A stretch of DNA of 64,000 nucleotides from Oceaniglobus ichthyenteri. GTDB taxonomy: Bacteria > Pseudomonadota > Alphaproteobacteria > Rhodobacterales > Rhodobacteraceae. Both the position numbers and the translations under genes were made by a program. Below the pieces are notes generated by a model. The model was not told the origin of the DNA, searched no databases, and saw only the letters and a list, made by a program, of their open reading frames with translations. Positions 43,025-51,777 of this stretch are shown here, piece after piece. Positions within the stretch are counted from its first letter, which is position 1; every line of letters starts with the position of its first letter. The DNA lies in contig NZ_QAGK01000001.1 in assembly GCF_003057885.1 (NCBI RefSeq), positions 496,001 to 560,000 on the forward strand, written 5' to 3'.

Positions 43025-43653
43025 CCGATACCCTCGCGTGATTTGATGTGCTGGTAATAGGCCCAAAGCCCGCGCGCCGCAACGGCCCGCCACGGTGCCC
43101 AGGGTTCGGCCAGCGCGCGCAGTTCTGCGTCAGTTGGCCGGGCGGGCAGATCATAAAGCAGGCGCGCCGCCTCTTGCATCGCCAGATCGCCCGCCGCAAT
43201 CACATCGGCCCGCCCCAGCGCGAACATGGCATAGATTTCCGCCGTCCACCGGCCAATGCCCAACAGACCCGACAGGCGCGCGATGACCTCTTCATCGGGC
43301 AGATGGTGCAGCGCGTCATAGTCAAATCCGCTGTTGGCAAGGGCCATGGCATAACGGATCTTGGGCCGCGAAAAACCACAGGCGCGCCATGCCTCGGCAT
43401 CGCCCTGTCGGGCGCGGTGAAGATCATCCAATCCCGCCGCCTGCACCTTGGCCCAAACCGCCGCCGCCGATGCCACGCTGACCTGCTGGCCAACGATGGC
43501 AAACAACAGCGCCGAAAACCCCACCGGGCGGCGGCGCAGCGGCCAGGGGCCGGTCAGGCGCAAAATATCGCCAAAGCGCGGATCAACCCTGGCCAGCCAC
43601 GCCGCGCCCTCTGCCACATCCTGGTCAGTCAGTATCAATCGCCGTTCTGTCAT
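43021..43653 (-). CDS. DNA-3-methyladenine glycosylase II-type repair enzyme (AlkA-like, HhH-GPD)
   Basis: 210 residues from the ATG at 43653 (ATGA overlap with cobK). The helix-hairpin-helix-GPD core is present: FSALLFAIVGQQVS, LSGLLGIGRWTAEIYAMFALGRADVIAAGDLAMQ, in which the final aspartate is the catalytic residue of the family, and AEPWAPWRAVAARGLWAYY at the end. It should excise alkylated bases such as 3-methyladenine from DNA. It lacks the N-terminal domain of E. coli AlkA and is like the shorter single-domain versions. Confidence 0.9.
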   Translation of the reverse strand: MTERRLILTDQDVAEGAAWLARVDPRFGDILRLTGPWPLRRRPVGFSALLFAIVGQQVSVASAAAVWAKVQAAGLDDLHRARQGDAEAWRACGFSRPKIRYAMALANSGFDYDALHHLPDEEVIARLSGLLGIGRWTAEIYAMFALGRADVIAAGDLAMQEAARLLYDLPARPTDAELRALAEPWAPWRAVAARGLWAYYQHIKSREGIG

Positions 43654-44384
43654 ATCTGCCCCTTGACCCAATCAACCGCTGCCGCAACCGTTTCGACCTG
43701 TGGCGCGTCAGGTTGCGCAGACCGGCGGATCATCGCAACGGGCAAATGCAATTGGCGCGCCGCGTCCAGTTTTGGTCGGCTGGCATCGCCGCCGGCATTT
43801 CGCATGATCAGCCAATCGATGTTCAATTCCCGAAACAGATCCACCTCATCTGCTACCGAAAACGGCGGATGACCCAAAAGATAATACCCGTGGTCCAATG
43901 GAAACGCACCATCGGCGGTTTCGATCTGTCGGCAGATCATCAGACGCCCGGACATATTTTCAAAGCGGTGCAATGTCTTGCGCCCTGTCGCCACGAACAC
44001 GCGCGCGCCCACGGGAATGTGGTGTGCGGCGTCTTCCTCGCGGTTCAGATCAGCCCATCTGTCGCCGGGGCCGGCCACCCAGGGCGGGCGCAAAACCTGC
44101 AGATAAGGGATATTCAACCGTTGACACACCGCAAAGGAGCGATGCGAAATATCCGCAGAAAACGGATGAGTTGCATCCATCACCGCAGTGATGTTTTCGT
44201 GACAAAGATATTCGGCAAACCCGTCGACGCCGCCAAACCCGCCAACCCGCATCGGCACGCCAGACGGTTGCACGGTGCGCGTGATCGCTGCGACAGATGC
44301 AATCACCTGCACGCCGGGAACATCGCGAAGGCAGGCGGCAATTTCACGCGCTTCGACCGTCCCGGCCAGCAACAAAACGCGCAT
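43650..44384 (-). CDS. cobK: Precorrin-6A reductase (CobK/CbiJ)
   Basis: 244 residues from the ATG at 44384; a longer open frame upstream has no similarity to the family. The start MRVLLLAGTVEAREIA is a classical CobK N-terminus; MRVGGFGG, VMDATHPFSADIS (D-A-T-H-P-F-A hallmark), RPPWVAGPGDRW, FVATGRKTLHRFE and MRNAGGDASRPKLDAA also match. The enzyme reduces the corrin ring macrocycle with NADPH in cobalamin synthesis. The rest of the cob pathway is elsewhere, and no cobalamin riboswitch was found upstream. Confidence 0.93.
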   Translation of the reverse strand: MRVLLLAGTVEAREIAACLRDVPGVQVIASVAAITRTVQPSGVPMRVGGFGGVDGFAEYLCHENITAVMDATHPFSADISHRSFAVCQRLNIPYLQVLRPPWVAGPGDRWADLNREEDAAHHIPVGARVFVATGRKTLHRFENMSGRLMICRQIETADGAFPLDHGYYLLGHPPFSVADEVDLFRELNIDWLIMRNAGGDASRPKLDAARQLHLPVAMIRRSAQPDAPQVETVAAAVDWVKGQI

Positions 44385-44626
44385 CACACCCGGCGCGCCA
44401 AAGTTGCGCGAAGGCAAACACAGATAAAACCACTCACCGCTTTTCGCATCGGCCCATCCAACCCCGGCTTTCCCTGCACCGCCAAGGCGGCGCGACAGGC
44501 CCATCAGCCTGTAACACAGATTGCAACTTTGCAACCTGTCACGCAGAACAAAGCGCCAGCGACCGTTTTACACAGGCCCGTTTGTGCCCCCTTCCCAACC
44601 GTGAACCTGCGGCGTATGGAGAGCCC

Positions 44627-45853
44627 ATGACAGACACAGCCGCCCCCTCCGCCTCTCACAGCGTTGCCAAACGCAACGTTGCCATTCTGGTTGCCGCGCA
44701 GGCCATTCTGGGCGCACAGATGCCGATGATTTTCACCATCGGCGGGTTGGCGGGCCAAACCCTGGCCACAAACATCTGTTTTGCCACCTTGCCGATTTCC
44801 ATGATCGTTCTGGGCAACATGCTGTGCGCGACGACGATGTCGTCTTTCATGCAGAAATTCGGGCGGCGCGCGGGGTTCTTTCTGGGCACGTTTGGCGGGG
44901 CGCTGGGGGCCGCGATCGGGGCCTGGGGTCTGGCAACGGCCAGCTTTCCGTTGTTCCTGCTTGGCTCGTTCGTGACCGGCGTCTATATGTCGGCGCAGGG
45001 GTTTTACCGCTTTGCCGCCTCAGACAGCGCCAGTGACGATTTCCGCCCAAAAGCAATCTCATATGTCATGGCGGGGGGGCTGTTTTCGGCCATCATCGGC
45101 CCGCAACTGGTAAAGGTCACCGCCGATTCGATGGGGGTGCTGTTTTTGGGCACCTATATCGCCGTGATCCTGTTGAATATGGTCGGCTCACTGTTGTTTC
45201 TAGGCCTGAAAATTCCGACGCCCCCCGCCCCCAAACCCGGCGAAGACAGGGGCCGCACCCATTTACAACTGTTGAAAACGCCGCGCATTGCGGTGGCGAT
45301 CATCTGTGCCATGGTCAGCTATGCGTTGATGAATCTGGTGATGACATCCACGCCCCTGGCCGTGGTTGGGTGTGGGTTCACCACCAACAATGCGGCCGAT
45401 GTGGTATCGGGCCATGTTCTGGCCATGTTCATTCCGTCGTTTTTCACCGGCCATTTGATTGCCCGGTTTGGCGCGGAAAAGATCGTGGGCATCGGGCTGG
45501 CCATTCTGGCTGCTGCCGGGCTTGTCGGGCTTTCGGGTGTCGAACTTGAAACCTTCTTTGTTGCGCTGATCCTGTTGGGCGTGGGGTGGAATTTCGGCTT
45601 TATCGGCGCCACTGCCATGTTGGCCGGCGCGCATTCCACCGCCGAACGGGGCCGGGTTCAGGGCATGAACGACATGATCGTATTTGGCTGTGTCACCGTG
45701 GCCAGTCTTGCCTCGGGCGGATTGATGAATTGTTCCGGCGGCACCGCCCAGGCCGGTTGGAGCGCGGTGAACTATGCGATGATCCCGTTCCTGATGTTGG
45801 CAGGCGGATCACTGATCTGGCTGATGCTGCGCGGGCGCAAAGGCGAAATTTAA
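44627..45853 (+). CDS. MFS transporter
   Basis: 408 residues from the ATG at 44627 (TATGGAGAG upstream); the long open frame before it is not coding. About twelve hydrophobic segments in two halves, separated by a basic, proline-rich loop (PTPPAPKPGEDRGRTH). The loop FMQKFGRRAGFFLGT is an MFS motif A-like stretch. The family resembles uncharacterised drug-efflux or YcaD-like MFS proteins found in Roseobacter genomes next to cobK or the phytoene-synthase-like gene. Substrate unknown. Confidence 0.85.
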   Translation: MTDTAAPSASHSVAKRNVAILVAAQAILGAQMPMIFTIGGLAGQTLATNICFATLPISMIVLGNMLCATTMSSFMQKFGRRAGFFLGTFGGALGAAIGAWGLATASFPLFLLGSFVTGVYMSAQGFYRFAASDSASDDFRPKAISYVMAGGLFSAIIGPQLVKVTADSMGVLFLGTYIAVILLNMVGSLLFLGLKIPTPPAPKPGEDRGRTHLQLLKTPRIAVAIICAMVSYALMNLVMTSTPLAVVGCGFTTNNAADVVSGHVLAMFIPSFFTGHLIARFGAEKIVGIGLAILAAAGLVGLSGVELETFFVALILLGVGWNFGFIGATAMLAGAHSTAERGRVQGMNDMIVFGCVTVASLASGGLMNCSGGTAQAGWSAVNYAMIPFLMLAGGSLIWLMLRGRKGEI

Positions 45854-46605
45854 CGGCCCAGAATTTGTGCCCGCAACAACCCGGCGCGGCGGGCAAATTC
45901 GGATTCGGCAATCTGCCCGTCCAGCACGGCCTGCGGATTGCGCGCCGCGCGCTGTAACAGCCCGCGCGCGCGCCACGCCGACAACCCCGCCTGACGCAGG
46001 GCCGGCGATTCCGCCCCTTTGCGCAGCGATTTCAACCGCGCCAGATGCGCCTCGGCCAGATCGCGGATGCAACGCACCGGATCACCCGTTAACGGCTGCC
46101 GCCCCTGCTGAATAAGCGTCGGGACCGCCAACATATAATTGGCCGCCGCTCCGGCCTGCCCAATGCTGCGCGCCCGTTCGGTATCGGTGCCGCCAAGGGC
46201 GCGTGTGGCAACCGCCATCAAGGTGCCGCCCGTGTCGGCCAGATACGCCTCTAACGCCGCGAATGACGCAAAGGGATCGGCCCCGATATCGTGCCGACGC
46301 GCCGCAATCAGGTGATCAAGGTCGGCCGCGCTCCGGGCATCCACCACACCGCTCAGCGGCTCAACCACCTCGTGACGGCGCACTGTCGCCCCTTGCGCGA
46401 TTTCCTCCAACGCATCACGCCACCATTGCAGCCGCATTTCCGCAATCATCGGTTCCTGCGTCAACCACGGCGCGCGCGACACTTCGATGTTGAACGCATA
46501 GATCGGAAACAGCACGGCCCGCGCCGCCGGGGGGGCCGCCATCGTGGCCAAAAACCGGTCGGGATCGCCCCGGCGCACCATTTCAGCGCAGGCTTGTACC
46601 GTCAT
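45850..46605 (-). CDS. Squalene/phytoene synthase-family protein, NDUFAF6-like (probably not a synthase)
   Basis: 251 residues. The alpha-helical fold is recognisable (FPIYAFNIEVSRAPWL, MRLQWWRDALEEIA, AGAAANYMLAVPTLIQQGR), but the two aspartate-rich motifs that bind magnesium and prenyl diphosphate in real phytoene and squalene synthases are missing. This is the pattern of NDUFAF6-like proteins, which in mitochondria assist complex I assembly. The stop codon overlaps that of the convergent MFS gene by 2 nt. It is the end of the cysS-cimA-methyltransferase run of minus-strand genes. Confidence 0.82.
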   Translation of the reverse strand: MTVQACAEMVRRGDPDRFLATMAAPPAARAVLFPIYAFNIEVSRAPWLTQEPMIAEMRLQWWRDALEEIAQGATVRRHEVVEPLSGVVDARSAADLDHLIAARRHDIGADPFASFAALEAYLADTGGTLMAVATRALGGTDTERARSIGQAGAAANYMLAVPTLIQQGRQPLTGDPVRCIRDLAEAHLARLKSLRKGAESPALRQAGLSAWRARGLLQRAARNPQAVLDGQIAESEFARRAGLLRAQILGR

Positions 46606-47309
46606 GTAGGCTCAACCACCAACAGGGCATAGGCAAATTCTTCCGGGGCACTGCGCCATTGGTCGATCTCCCACTGCCCGGCATCCAATGCCTCGATCAA
46701 TTCGGGGCTGGCGGTGGGGCGCAACAGATTGATCCGCGCCTGCATCGGATCGTAATAATTGGCCCAGCCCTGACCGACAATCATCCGATGATCCAACACC
46801 CGGCATCCGGCCTTGCGCACCCGGGTGACGATGCCTTCATAGTTCGTGATTTCGGGGTATTCTGCCCAAAACTCTGAGACTTTCTCAGTTGGCGCGCGCA
46901 ACAACACCGGTTCAGAAAACGCAATCCGCCCGCCCGGCGCCAATTGCTTGACCCAGGCGTTCAACCCTTCGGTCACGCCAATGAAATACAGCGCCCCCGC
47001 GCTCCAGATCAAATCATAGGGGCCGGTAATCTGGGCCATATCCCCCTGTTCGACCGTCGCGCGTTCACGCAAATGCGACAGGCGTGACCGGGCGGCCACG
47101 CAAAAATGGCGCAGGGTATCGATAGCATGAACCGTGCCCGCCGGGCGCAGTTTGGCCAGCGTCACGGCATCGGTGCCGGGCCCACAGCCCGCATCGCACA
47201 TGCGCGCCGCCTTGGGGGTTTTTGCCACCTCCAGCGCCCAGGCCACATCATCGGCGGTGCCGGGGCCTTCGCGCATCAACCCGTTATGCAGTTGAAAAAA
47301 CGGCTTCAC
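46602..47309 (-). CDS. Class I SAM-dependent methyltransferase
   Basis: 235 residues from a GTG at 47309 that overlaps the cimA stop as GTGA, with GGAG upstream. The frame stays open further upstream but would overlap cimA. The SAM-binding core is MCDAGCGPGTDAVTLAKL followed by an AIDT acidic strand and DLIWSAGALYF. Small-molecule methyltransferase of unknown substrate; the ATG-overlap (46602-46605) with the downstream gene suggests co-expression. Confidence 0.85.
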   Translation of the reverse strand: MKPFFQLHNGLMREGPGTADDVAWALEVAKTPKAARMCDAGCGPGTDAVTLAKLRPAGTVHAIDTLRHFCVAARSRLSHLRERATVEQGDMAQITGPYDLIWSAGALYFIGVTEGLNAWVKQLAPGGRIAFSEPVLLRAPTEKVSEFWAEYPEITNYEGIVTRVRKAGCRVLDHRMIVGQGWANYYDPMQARINLLRPTASPELIEALDAGQWEIDQWRSAPEEFAYALLVVEPT

Positions 47310-48952
47310 GCCACAGCTCCGTCTCTGACCAGTTTCCAGTTTATCGAATCGAGAAGCGCCTGAAACGACGCATCCACGATGTTGGGCGATACCCCGACGG
47401 TTGACCACCGCCGCCCTTGGGAATCTTCGCTGTCGATAATCACCCGCGTTACCGCTTCTGTTCCGCCCTGGGTGATGCGCACCTTGAAATCCACCAATTG
47501 GATATCTTCGATAAAGGCCTGATATGGGCCAAGATCCTTGGCCAGTGCTTTGGAAAGCGCGTTCACCGGCCCGCGGTCGCTGCCGCTTTCGTCCATGCTT
47601 TCGCTGACCGAGAGCTTCTTTTCATCGCCCACTTTCACCACCACCACCGCTTCTGACAGGCTGACCGTCTGGTTATACTTGTTCTTGCGCCGCTCGATGG
47701 TAACACGATACCGCTTCACCTCGAAAAATGTCGGCAATTGTCCCAGGGCGCGCCGCGCGATCAATTCGAAACTGGCCTGCGCGGTATCATAGGAATATCC
47801 CTGATCCTCCAACGCCTTGATATCGTCCAATATCTGCCCCAGCGCCGGATCATCCCGCTCAACGCTCAGGCCCATATCGGCCAGCCGGGCGCGCAGATTG
47901 CTTTGCCCCGCCTGATTTGACATCGGCACGATCCGCGCATTGCCCACCAGACCCGGATCGATATGTTCATATGTCGTCGGGTCTTTCAAAATCGCACTGG
48001 CGTGCAGGCCCGCCTTATGGGCAAAGGCCGACGCGCCAACATAGGGTGCCGCGCGCTGGGGCACCCGGTTCAGAATATCATCCAACAGACGCGCGCCGCG
48101 GGTCAGCCCGGCAAGGCCCGCCTCGCTCACCCCGATGTCGTATCGGCTGCGATAGGGTTCTTTCAACATCAGCGTCGGGATCAGGCTGGTCAGGTTGGCA
48201 TTGCCGCACCGCTCGCCCAAACCGTTCAGCGTGCCCTGAATCTGGCGCACGCCCGCATCAACGGCGGCCAGTGTGCCCGCCACCGCATTGCCGGTGTCAT
48301 CGTGGGTATGAATCCCCAACCGATCACCCGGAATCCCGGCGGCAATCACGTCCCCCACTATCCGGCCAATATCGGCCGGCAGCGTGCCGCCGTTGGTATC
48401 ACACAGCACAATCCACCGCGCCCCGCCCGCCATCGCCGCCGCCAGACATTGCAGCGCATAGGCCGGGTTGGCCAAATAGCCGTCAAAGAAATGCTCGGCA
48501 TCAAACAACGCCTCGCGCCCCTGTGCCACCACATGCGCCACCGACGCGCGGATGTTCTCGATATTCTCATCCAGCCCAATGCCCAGCGCGGCGGTGACAT
48601 GAAACTCATGGGTTTTGCCCACCAGACACACCGCTGGCGTCTTGGCATTCAAAACCGCCGCCAGCACATCGTCGTTCCCGGCCGACCGGCCTGACCGCTT
48701 GGTCATGCCAAAGGCGGTGAACGTGGCGCGCAACTGCGGCGCTGACTCAAAAAACGCCGAATCCGTCGGATTGGCACCGGGCCAGCCGCCCTCGATGTAA
48801 TCCACCCCCAAATCATCCAGCATCGCGGCAATCCTGCCCTTTTCCGGGGTCGAAAACTGCACCCCCTGGGTCTGCTGACCGTCGCGCAAGGTGGTATCGT
48901 ACAGATACAGCCGCTCTTTGCCCGCTCCAACCATGTTACGCACCCTGCCCAT
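47306..48952 (-). CDS. cimA: (R)-citramalate synthase
   Basis: 548 residues, as usual for CimA (longer than homocitrate synthases). Catalytic barrel: LYDTTLRDGQQTQGVQF at the start, CDTNGG, HTHDDTGNAVAG (metal-binding His-x-His), then the HAGLHASAI region, and a C-terminal regulatory LeuA dimer domain (FKVRITQGGTEAVTRVIIDSED). The enzyme condenses pyruvate and acetyl-CoA to citramalate, the first step of an alternative isoleucine route. ATG at 48952 is used; a downstream ATG at 48934 has a better-placed AGGG and may be the real start. Confidence 0.93.
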   Translation of the reverse strand: MGRVRNMVGAGKERLYLYDTTLRDGQQTQGVQFSTPEKGRIAAMLDDLGVDYIEGGWPGANPTDSAFFESAPQLRATFTAFGMTKRSGRSAGNDDVLAAVLNAKTPAVCLVGKTHEFHVTAALGIGLDENIENIRASVAHVVAQGREALFDAEHFFDGYLANPAYALQCLAAAMAGGARWIVLCDTNGGTLPADIGRIVGDVIAAGIPGDRLGIHTHDDTGNAVAGTLAAVDAGVRQIQGTLNGLGERCGNANLTSLIPTLMLKEPYRSRYDIGVSEAGLAGLTRGARLLDDILNRVPQRAAPYVGASAFAHKAGLHASAILKDPTTYEHIDPGLVGNARIVPMSNQAGQSNLRARLADMGLSVERDDPALGQILDDIKALEDQGYSYDTAQASFELIARRALGQLPTFFEVKRYRVTIERRKNKYNQTVSLSEAVVVVKVGDEKKLSVSESMDESGSDRGPVNALSKALAKDLGPYQAFIEDIQLVDFKVRITQGGTEAVTRVIIDSEDSQGRRWSTVGVSPNIVDASFQALLDSINWKLVRDGAVA

Positions 48953-48978
48953 TTTCGTTTTGCAAATATCCCGGGGGA

Positions 48979-49008
48979 GTCGCCCGTGGCGACGGGGGCA
49001 GCGCCCCC
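48979..49008 (-). terminator. Compact double hairpin between cysS and cimA
   Basis: Two adjacent perfect stems: GTCGCC/GGCGAC (48979-48984 with 48988-48993, 3-nt loop) and GGGGGC/GCCCCC (48994-48999 with 49003-49008, 3-nt loop), flanked by a G-run and C-run and by ATATTTGCAAAA on the minus strand. It lies in the 78-nt gap after cysS and may end cysS transcription. It has the look of a dispersed intergenic element of Rhodobacteraceae (recalled, not searched). Confidence 0.5.
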
Positions 49009-49030
49009 TGCCCCCGCCAGTTCCACATGC

Positions 49031-50485
49031 TCACTGCAGCGACTCCAGAACCGTCACATCAAACCCCGGTCCCGGCACCCAGGTGGCGGTGCCGCCCACA
49101 TCCGTGACCTGCACGCCAGCGGCGTTCAGCACATCGCGCAAACGGTCGGCCTCGGCCCAATCCCTGGCCGTGCGCGCCGCTTGGCGGTCGGCCAGCAAAC
49201 GCTCGACCACCGGTTCGACCCAGGCGGGATAGCTGGCATCGGCGGGGGCGACCCCGGCCAGATCGCGCAAACTGTCCCAATCTTCGATCAGGCCCAGTTG
49301 CTCCAACCCTTGCGCCAGCCCGATCAACGCCTGGGGCGTGTGCCCCTTGGCCAGAACATGCAGCCGCGCCAGGGCGCCGGGTGTGTTCAGGTCATTGGCC
49401 AGCACACCCAGAAATTCGGCGTCCGGCACCCATTCGCCCGATGCCTTCAGGGCGGCAACCATGCGCGCGCCATAGCCGTGTTGGTGCAACACTGTAGCCC
49501 AGCGGCGCAGGGTGCCTGCCGCCTCATCGCGTTTGGTTTCGGTCCAGTCCATCGGTTTGCCGTAATGGGTGGACAGAAACACCAGTCTGATCACCACCCC
49601 CGGCACACCCTGATCCAACAGATCGCGCACGGTAAAGAAATTGCCAAGAGATTTCGACATTTTCTTGCCCTCGACCAACAACATTTCGTTGTGCATCCAG
49701 ACCCGGGCAAAGTCAGACCCCGGGTGCGCACAGGCCGATTGGGCAATCTCGTTTTCATGGTGGGGAAACATCAAATCGTTGCCGCCCCCGTGAATATCAA
49801 AGGTTTCGCCCAACAGCTCATCCGCCATGGCCGAACATTCAATATGCCATCCGGGCCGCCCCCGGCCCCACGGGCTGTCCCATCCGGGCAATCCTTCGCC
49901 TGATGGTTTCCACATGACAAAATCCATCGGATTACGCTTGTACGGGGCAACCTCAACCCTTGCCCCGGCAATCATATCATCCACCGACCGGCCCGACAGC
50001 GCGCCGTATTCGGCGTAACTGTCCACGGCGAACAACACATGGCCCTCGGCGGTGTAGGCATGGCCCTTGGCGATCAGGTTTTCGATCATCGATATCATCT
50101 GGGCGATGTAATCCGTGGCGCGCGGCGTATGGGTGGGCGCAAGATTGCCCAGCGCCGCCATATCCGCCAAATACCAGCCGGTGGTTTCTTCGGTAATCTC
50201 GCCAATGCTGCGGCCCTGTTCCGCCGCGCGCGCGTTGATCTTATCATCCACATCCGTGATATTGCGCACATAGGTAACATGGGCCGCGCCATAGACCTGT
50301 CGCAACAGACGAAACAGCACGTCAAACACGATTGCGGGGCGCGCATTGCCGATGTGGGCGCGATCATACACCGTTGGCCCACAGACATACATCCGCACGT
50401 TTTTCGCATCAATCGGCTCAAACGTTTCGCGGCGGCGGGTTTTGGTGTTGTGCAGGCGTATTTCTGTAAACCTAGTCTCGGTCAT
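49031..50485 (-). CDS. cysS: Cysteinyl-tRNA synthetase
   Basis: 484 residues from the ATG at 50485. Class I synthetase motifs: [21 protein letters not shown] (zinc Cys and HIGH-type motif HIGN), WHIECSAM (zinc Cys), [17 protein letters not shown] (zinc His and Glu) and [10 protein letters not shown]. The C-terminal part has the DALR-type anticodon region. It charges tRNA-Cys with cysteine. No T-box leader is visible upstream. Essential housekeeping gene. Confidence 0.97.
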   Translation of the reverse strand: MTETRFTEIRLHNTKTRRRETFEPIDAKNVRMYVCGPTVYDRAHIGNARPAIVFDVLFRLLRQVYGAAHVTYVRNITDVDDKINARAAEQGRSIGEITEETTGWYLADMAALGNLAPTHTPRATDYIAQMISMIENLIAKGHAYTAEGHVLFAVDSYAEYGALSGRSVDDMIAGARVEVAPYKRNPMDFVMWKPSGEGLPGWDSPWGRGRPGWHIECSAMADELLGETFDIHGGGNDLMFPHHENEIAQSACAHPGSDFARVWMHNEMLLVEGKKMSKSLGNFFTVRDLLDQGVPGVVIRLVFLSTHYGKPMDWTETKRDEAAGTLRRWATVLHQHGYGARMVAALKASGEWVPDAEFLGVLANDLNTPGALARLHVLAKGHTPQALIGLAQGLEQLGLIEDWDSLRDLAGVAPADASYPAWVEPVVERLLADRQAARTARDWAEADRLRDVLNAAGVQVTDVGGTATWVPGPGFDVTVLESLQ

Positions 50486-50816
50486 CGGGCCGTCCCTTTT
50501 GGTGCGCAAACGCAGGCGTGGCGCGGGCTTAGCAATATCGGTTGTGATTGGAAACAGACAGACCGGCCCGCAAGGTGAAATCAGCGGAAAATACAGCAGA
50601 TGGTGAAGGCAATATCGATCATGATCCGCGATTAGCAGCTTTCAAAGCAGCGCGCAATCGCGCCGCTCTGGGCGATAAGGCCGCACCCAACGGCGCAAGC
50701 CCTATCTTTAGGCGCAAAAAAATATCCGCGTGGGCCAAGTGAGTGAACAAAAGGACCACGCGGATATTTTGGATCAGAGTGTCCGGCGCGCGAGTGCGCT
50801 CCGGACAAACAGTGTT
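50486..50816. other. Intergenic region between cysS and the outer-membrane barrel gene
   Basis: 331 bp without a convincing gene. The right half holds the terminator of the outer-membrane gene and a second GC-rich hairpin at 50781-50806 (GTCCGG/CCGGAC with an inner GCGC pair). The left half should hold the cysS promoter. A plus-strand frame at 50548-50742 runs through the terminator stem and has no good start signal, so it is not accepted as a gene. Confidence 0.5.
50716..50770 (-). terminator. Rho-independent terminator of the outer-membrane barrel gene
   Basis: A perfect 15-bp inverted repeat (50719-50733 with 50756-50770) with a 22-nt loop, followed on the minus strand by seven U residues (A7 at 50716-50722). 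It lies 47 nt past the stop. The stem is unusually long and ends in AT pairs that merge with the U tract. Confidence 0.8.
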
Positions 50817-51419
50817 TTAGAAGCGGAAGTTCATCGTTGCGCCAACCGTTGTCACACCGACATCAACACCGGAATTGTCGATGTCATCAAAGCGGTGATA
50901 GTTGACCTCGCCGCCCAGCGACACGCGGTCGTTGATCATGTATTCCACACCGGCACCCACGACATAGCCGACATCATCGTATTTTGTGCCGCCTGCAACG
51001 CCATCGGCATAGGCCGCGCCGAGCGAGCCGAATATCAATGTGCGTCCGGCGTCATACCCGGCCTTCACTTTGAACGTGTGCAGATTGTCGATCGACCCGA
51101 CGCCGCTGTCAAAATCAATGTCAGCCTTGTTCAGGTTCAGCTCCGCACCCATGACATAGGTGCCAAAGTCATACAGATACCCGCCCTGCACACCGTAAAC
51201 AGCGCCAGTGCCGTCCAGAATGTTTGGCGTGCCGCCCAATGCGCCACTGCCCGATGAATCGCCATAGGAAAGGCGCGCACCGACATATCCGCCGGTCCAG
51301 TCACCGCCAAGCGATACCACCGGAGCGATTGTCGGCTCGACATAGGGTTCGTTCAAACCACCTGCCAAAACGGGGGATGCGAAAACGGTTGTGATTGCAA
51401 TAATGCTCAAGGATTTCAT
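50817..51419 (-). CDS. Outer-membrane beta-barrel protein (OmpA-like/Opa-type porin family)
   Basis: 200 residues from the ATG at 51419 with CAGGAGG upstream. Signal peptide MKSLSIIAITTVF to SPVLAGG. The mature protein is built of alternating amphipathic strands (DWTGGYVGARLSYGD, GAVYGVQGGYLYDFG, FGSLGAAYADG, YVVGAGVEYMINDRVSLGGEVNYH) and ends in a terminal phenylalanine (GATMNFRF), the signal for barrel insertion by BamA. An eight-stranded barrel is likely. Proteins of this kind are abundant structural outer-membrane proteins in Rhodobacteraceae. It is a single-gene unit with its own terminator. Confidence 0.88.
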   Translation of the reverse strand: MKSLSIIAITTVFASPVLAGGLNEPYVEPTIAPVVSLGGDWTGGYVGARLSYGDSSGSGALGGTPNILDGTGAVYGVQGGYLYDFGTYVMGAELNLNKADIDFDSGVGSIDNLHTFKVKAGYDAGRTLIFGSLGAAYADGVAGGTKYDDVGYVVGAGVEYMINDRVSLGGEVNYHRFDDIDNSGVDVGVTTVGATMNFRF

Positions 51420-51777
51420 AGTCTGCCTCCTGACAGTCTCATGCGACTTAACGTGTGTCTCAGTGGTCAAATGCGAATGGCCCGCGAAGGTTCCAAGACC
51501 CGTTAAGATAATATTTACCTATCCACGGTAAAGCAGCCGAATAGTGGCATTTTTGCAACATATCGATACACTATAACATATTTTCGACACGCGCCCGACA
51601 TTCATAACGGCCCACAGGCCCTGCCTGAAACCCTATGACACATTGAAATTTTCTGCGTTTTGCTGTGGTGTAACGGTCTGTGACACTGTCAGGGATTTGA
51701 ACGCTCATCATGCGAAAATGCCAATTTCAATCAGATACGCTGTATCTGGCATCGTTAATAATCAGGGGTTTCTGCCT
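51420..51777. promoter_or_regulatory. AT-rich divergent control region with two inverted repeats
   Basis: This 358-bp gap separates the outer-membrane gene from the SARP-type regulator. It holds TTTACC-N7-GGTAAA at 51514-51532 and a perfect 7-bp palindrome CAGATAC-GCT-GTATCTG at 51732-51748, 29 bp before the proposed regulator start. Several AT-rich stretches (51505-51520, 51560-51585) are good promoter candidates. No gene is seen unless the regulator starts earlier, at 51643 or 51718. Confidence 0.5.

Noticed and set aside
44385-44626. Possible cobalamin riboswitch upstream of cobK
   Set aside because: The conserved B12-box and core elements could not be found on either strand; the small GC hairpins present do not fit the consensus.
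50548-50742. 64-codon plus-strand frame between cysS and the outer-membrane gene
   Set aside because: It has no convincing ribosome-binding site and its end runs through the long terminator stem of the opposite gene.
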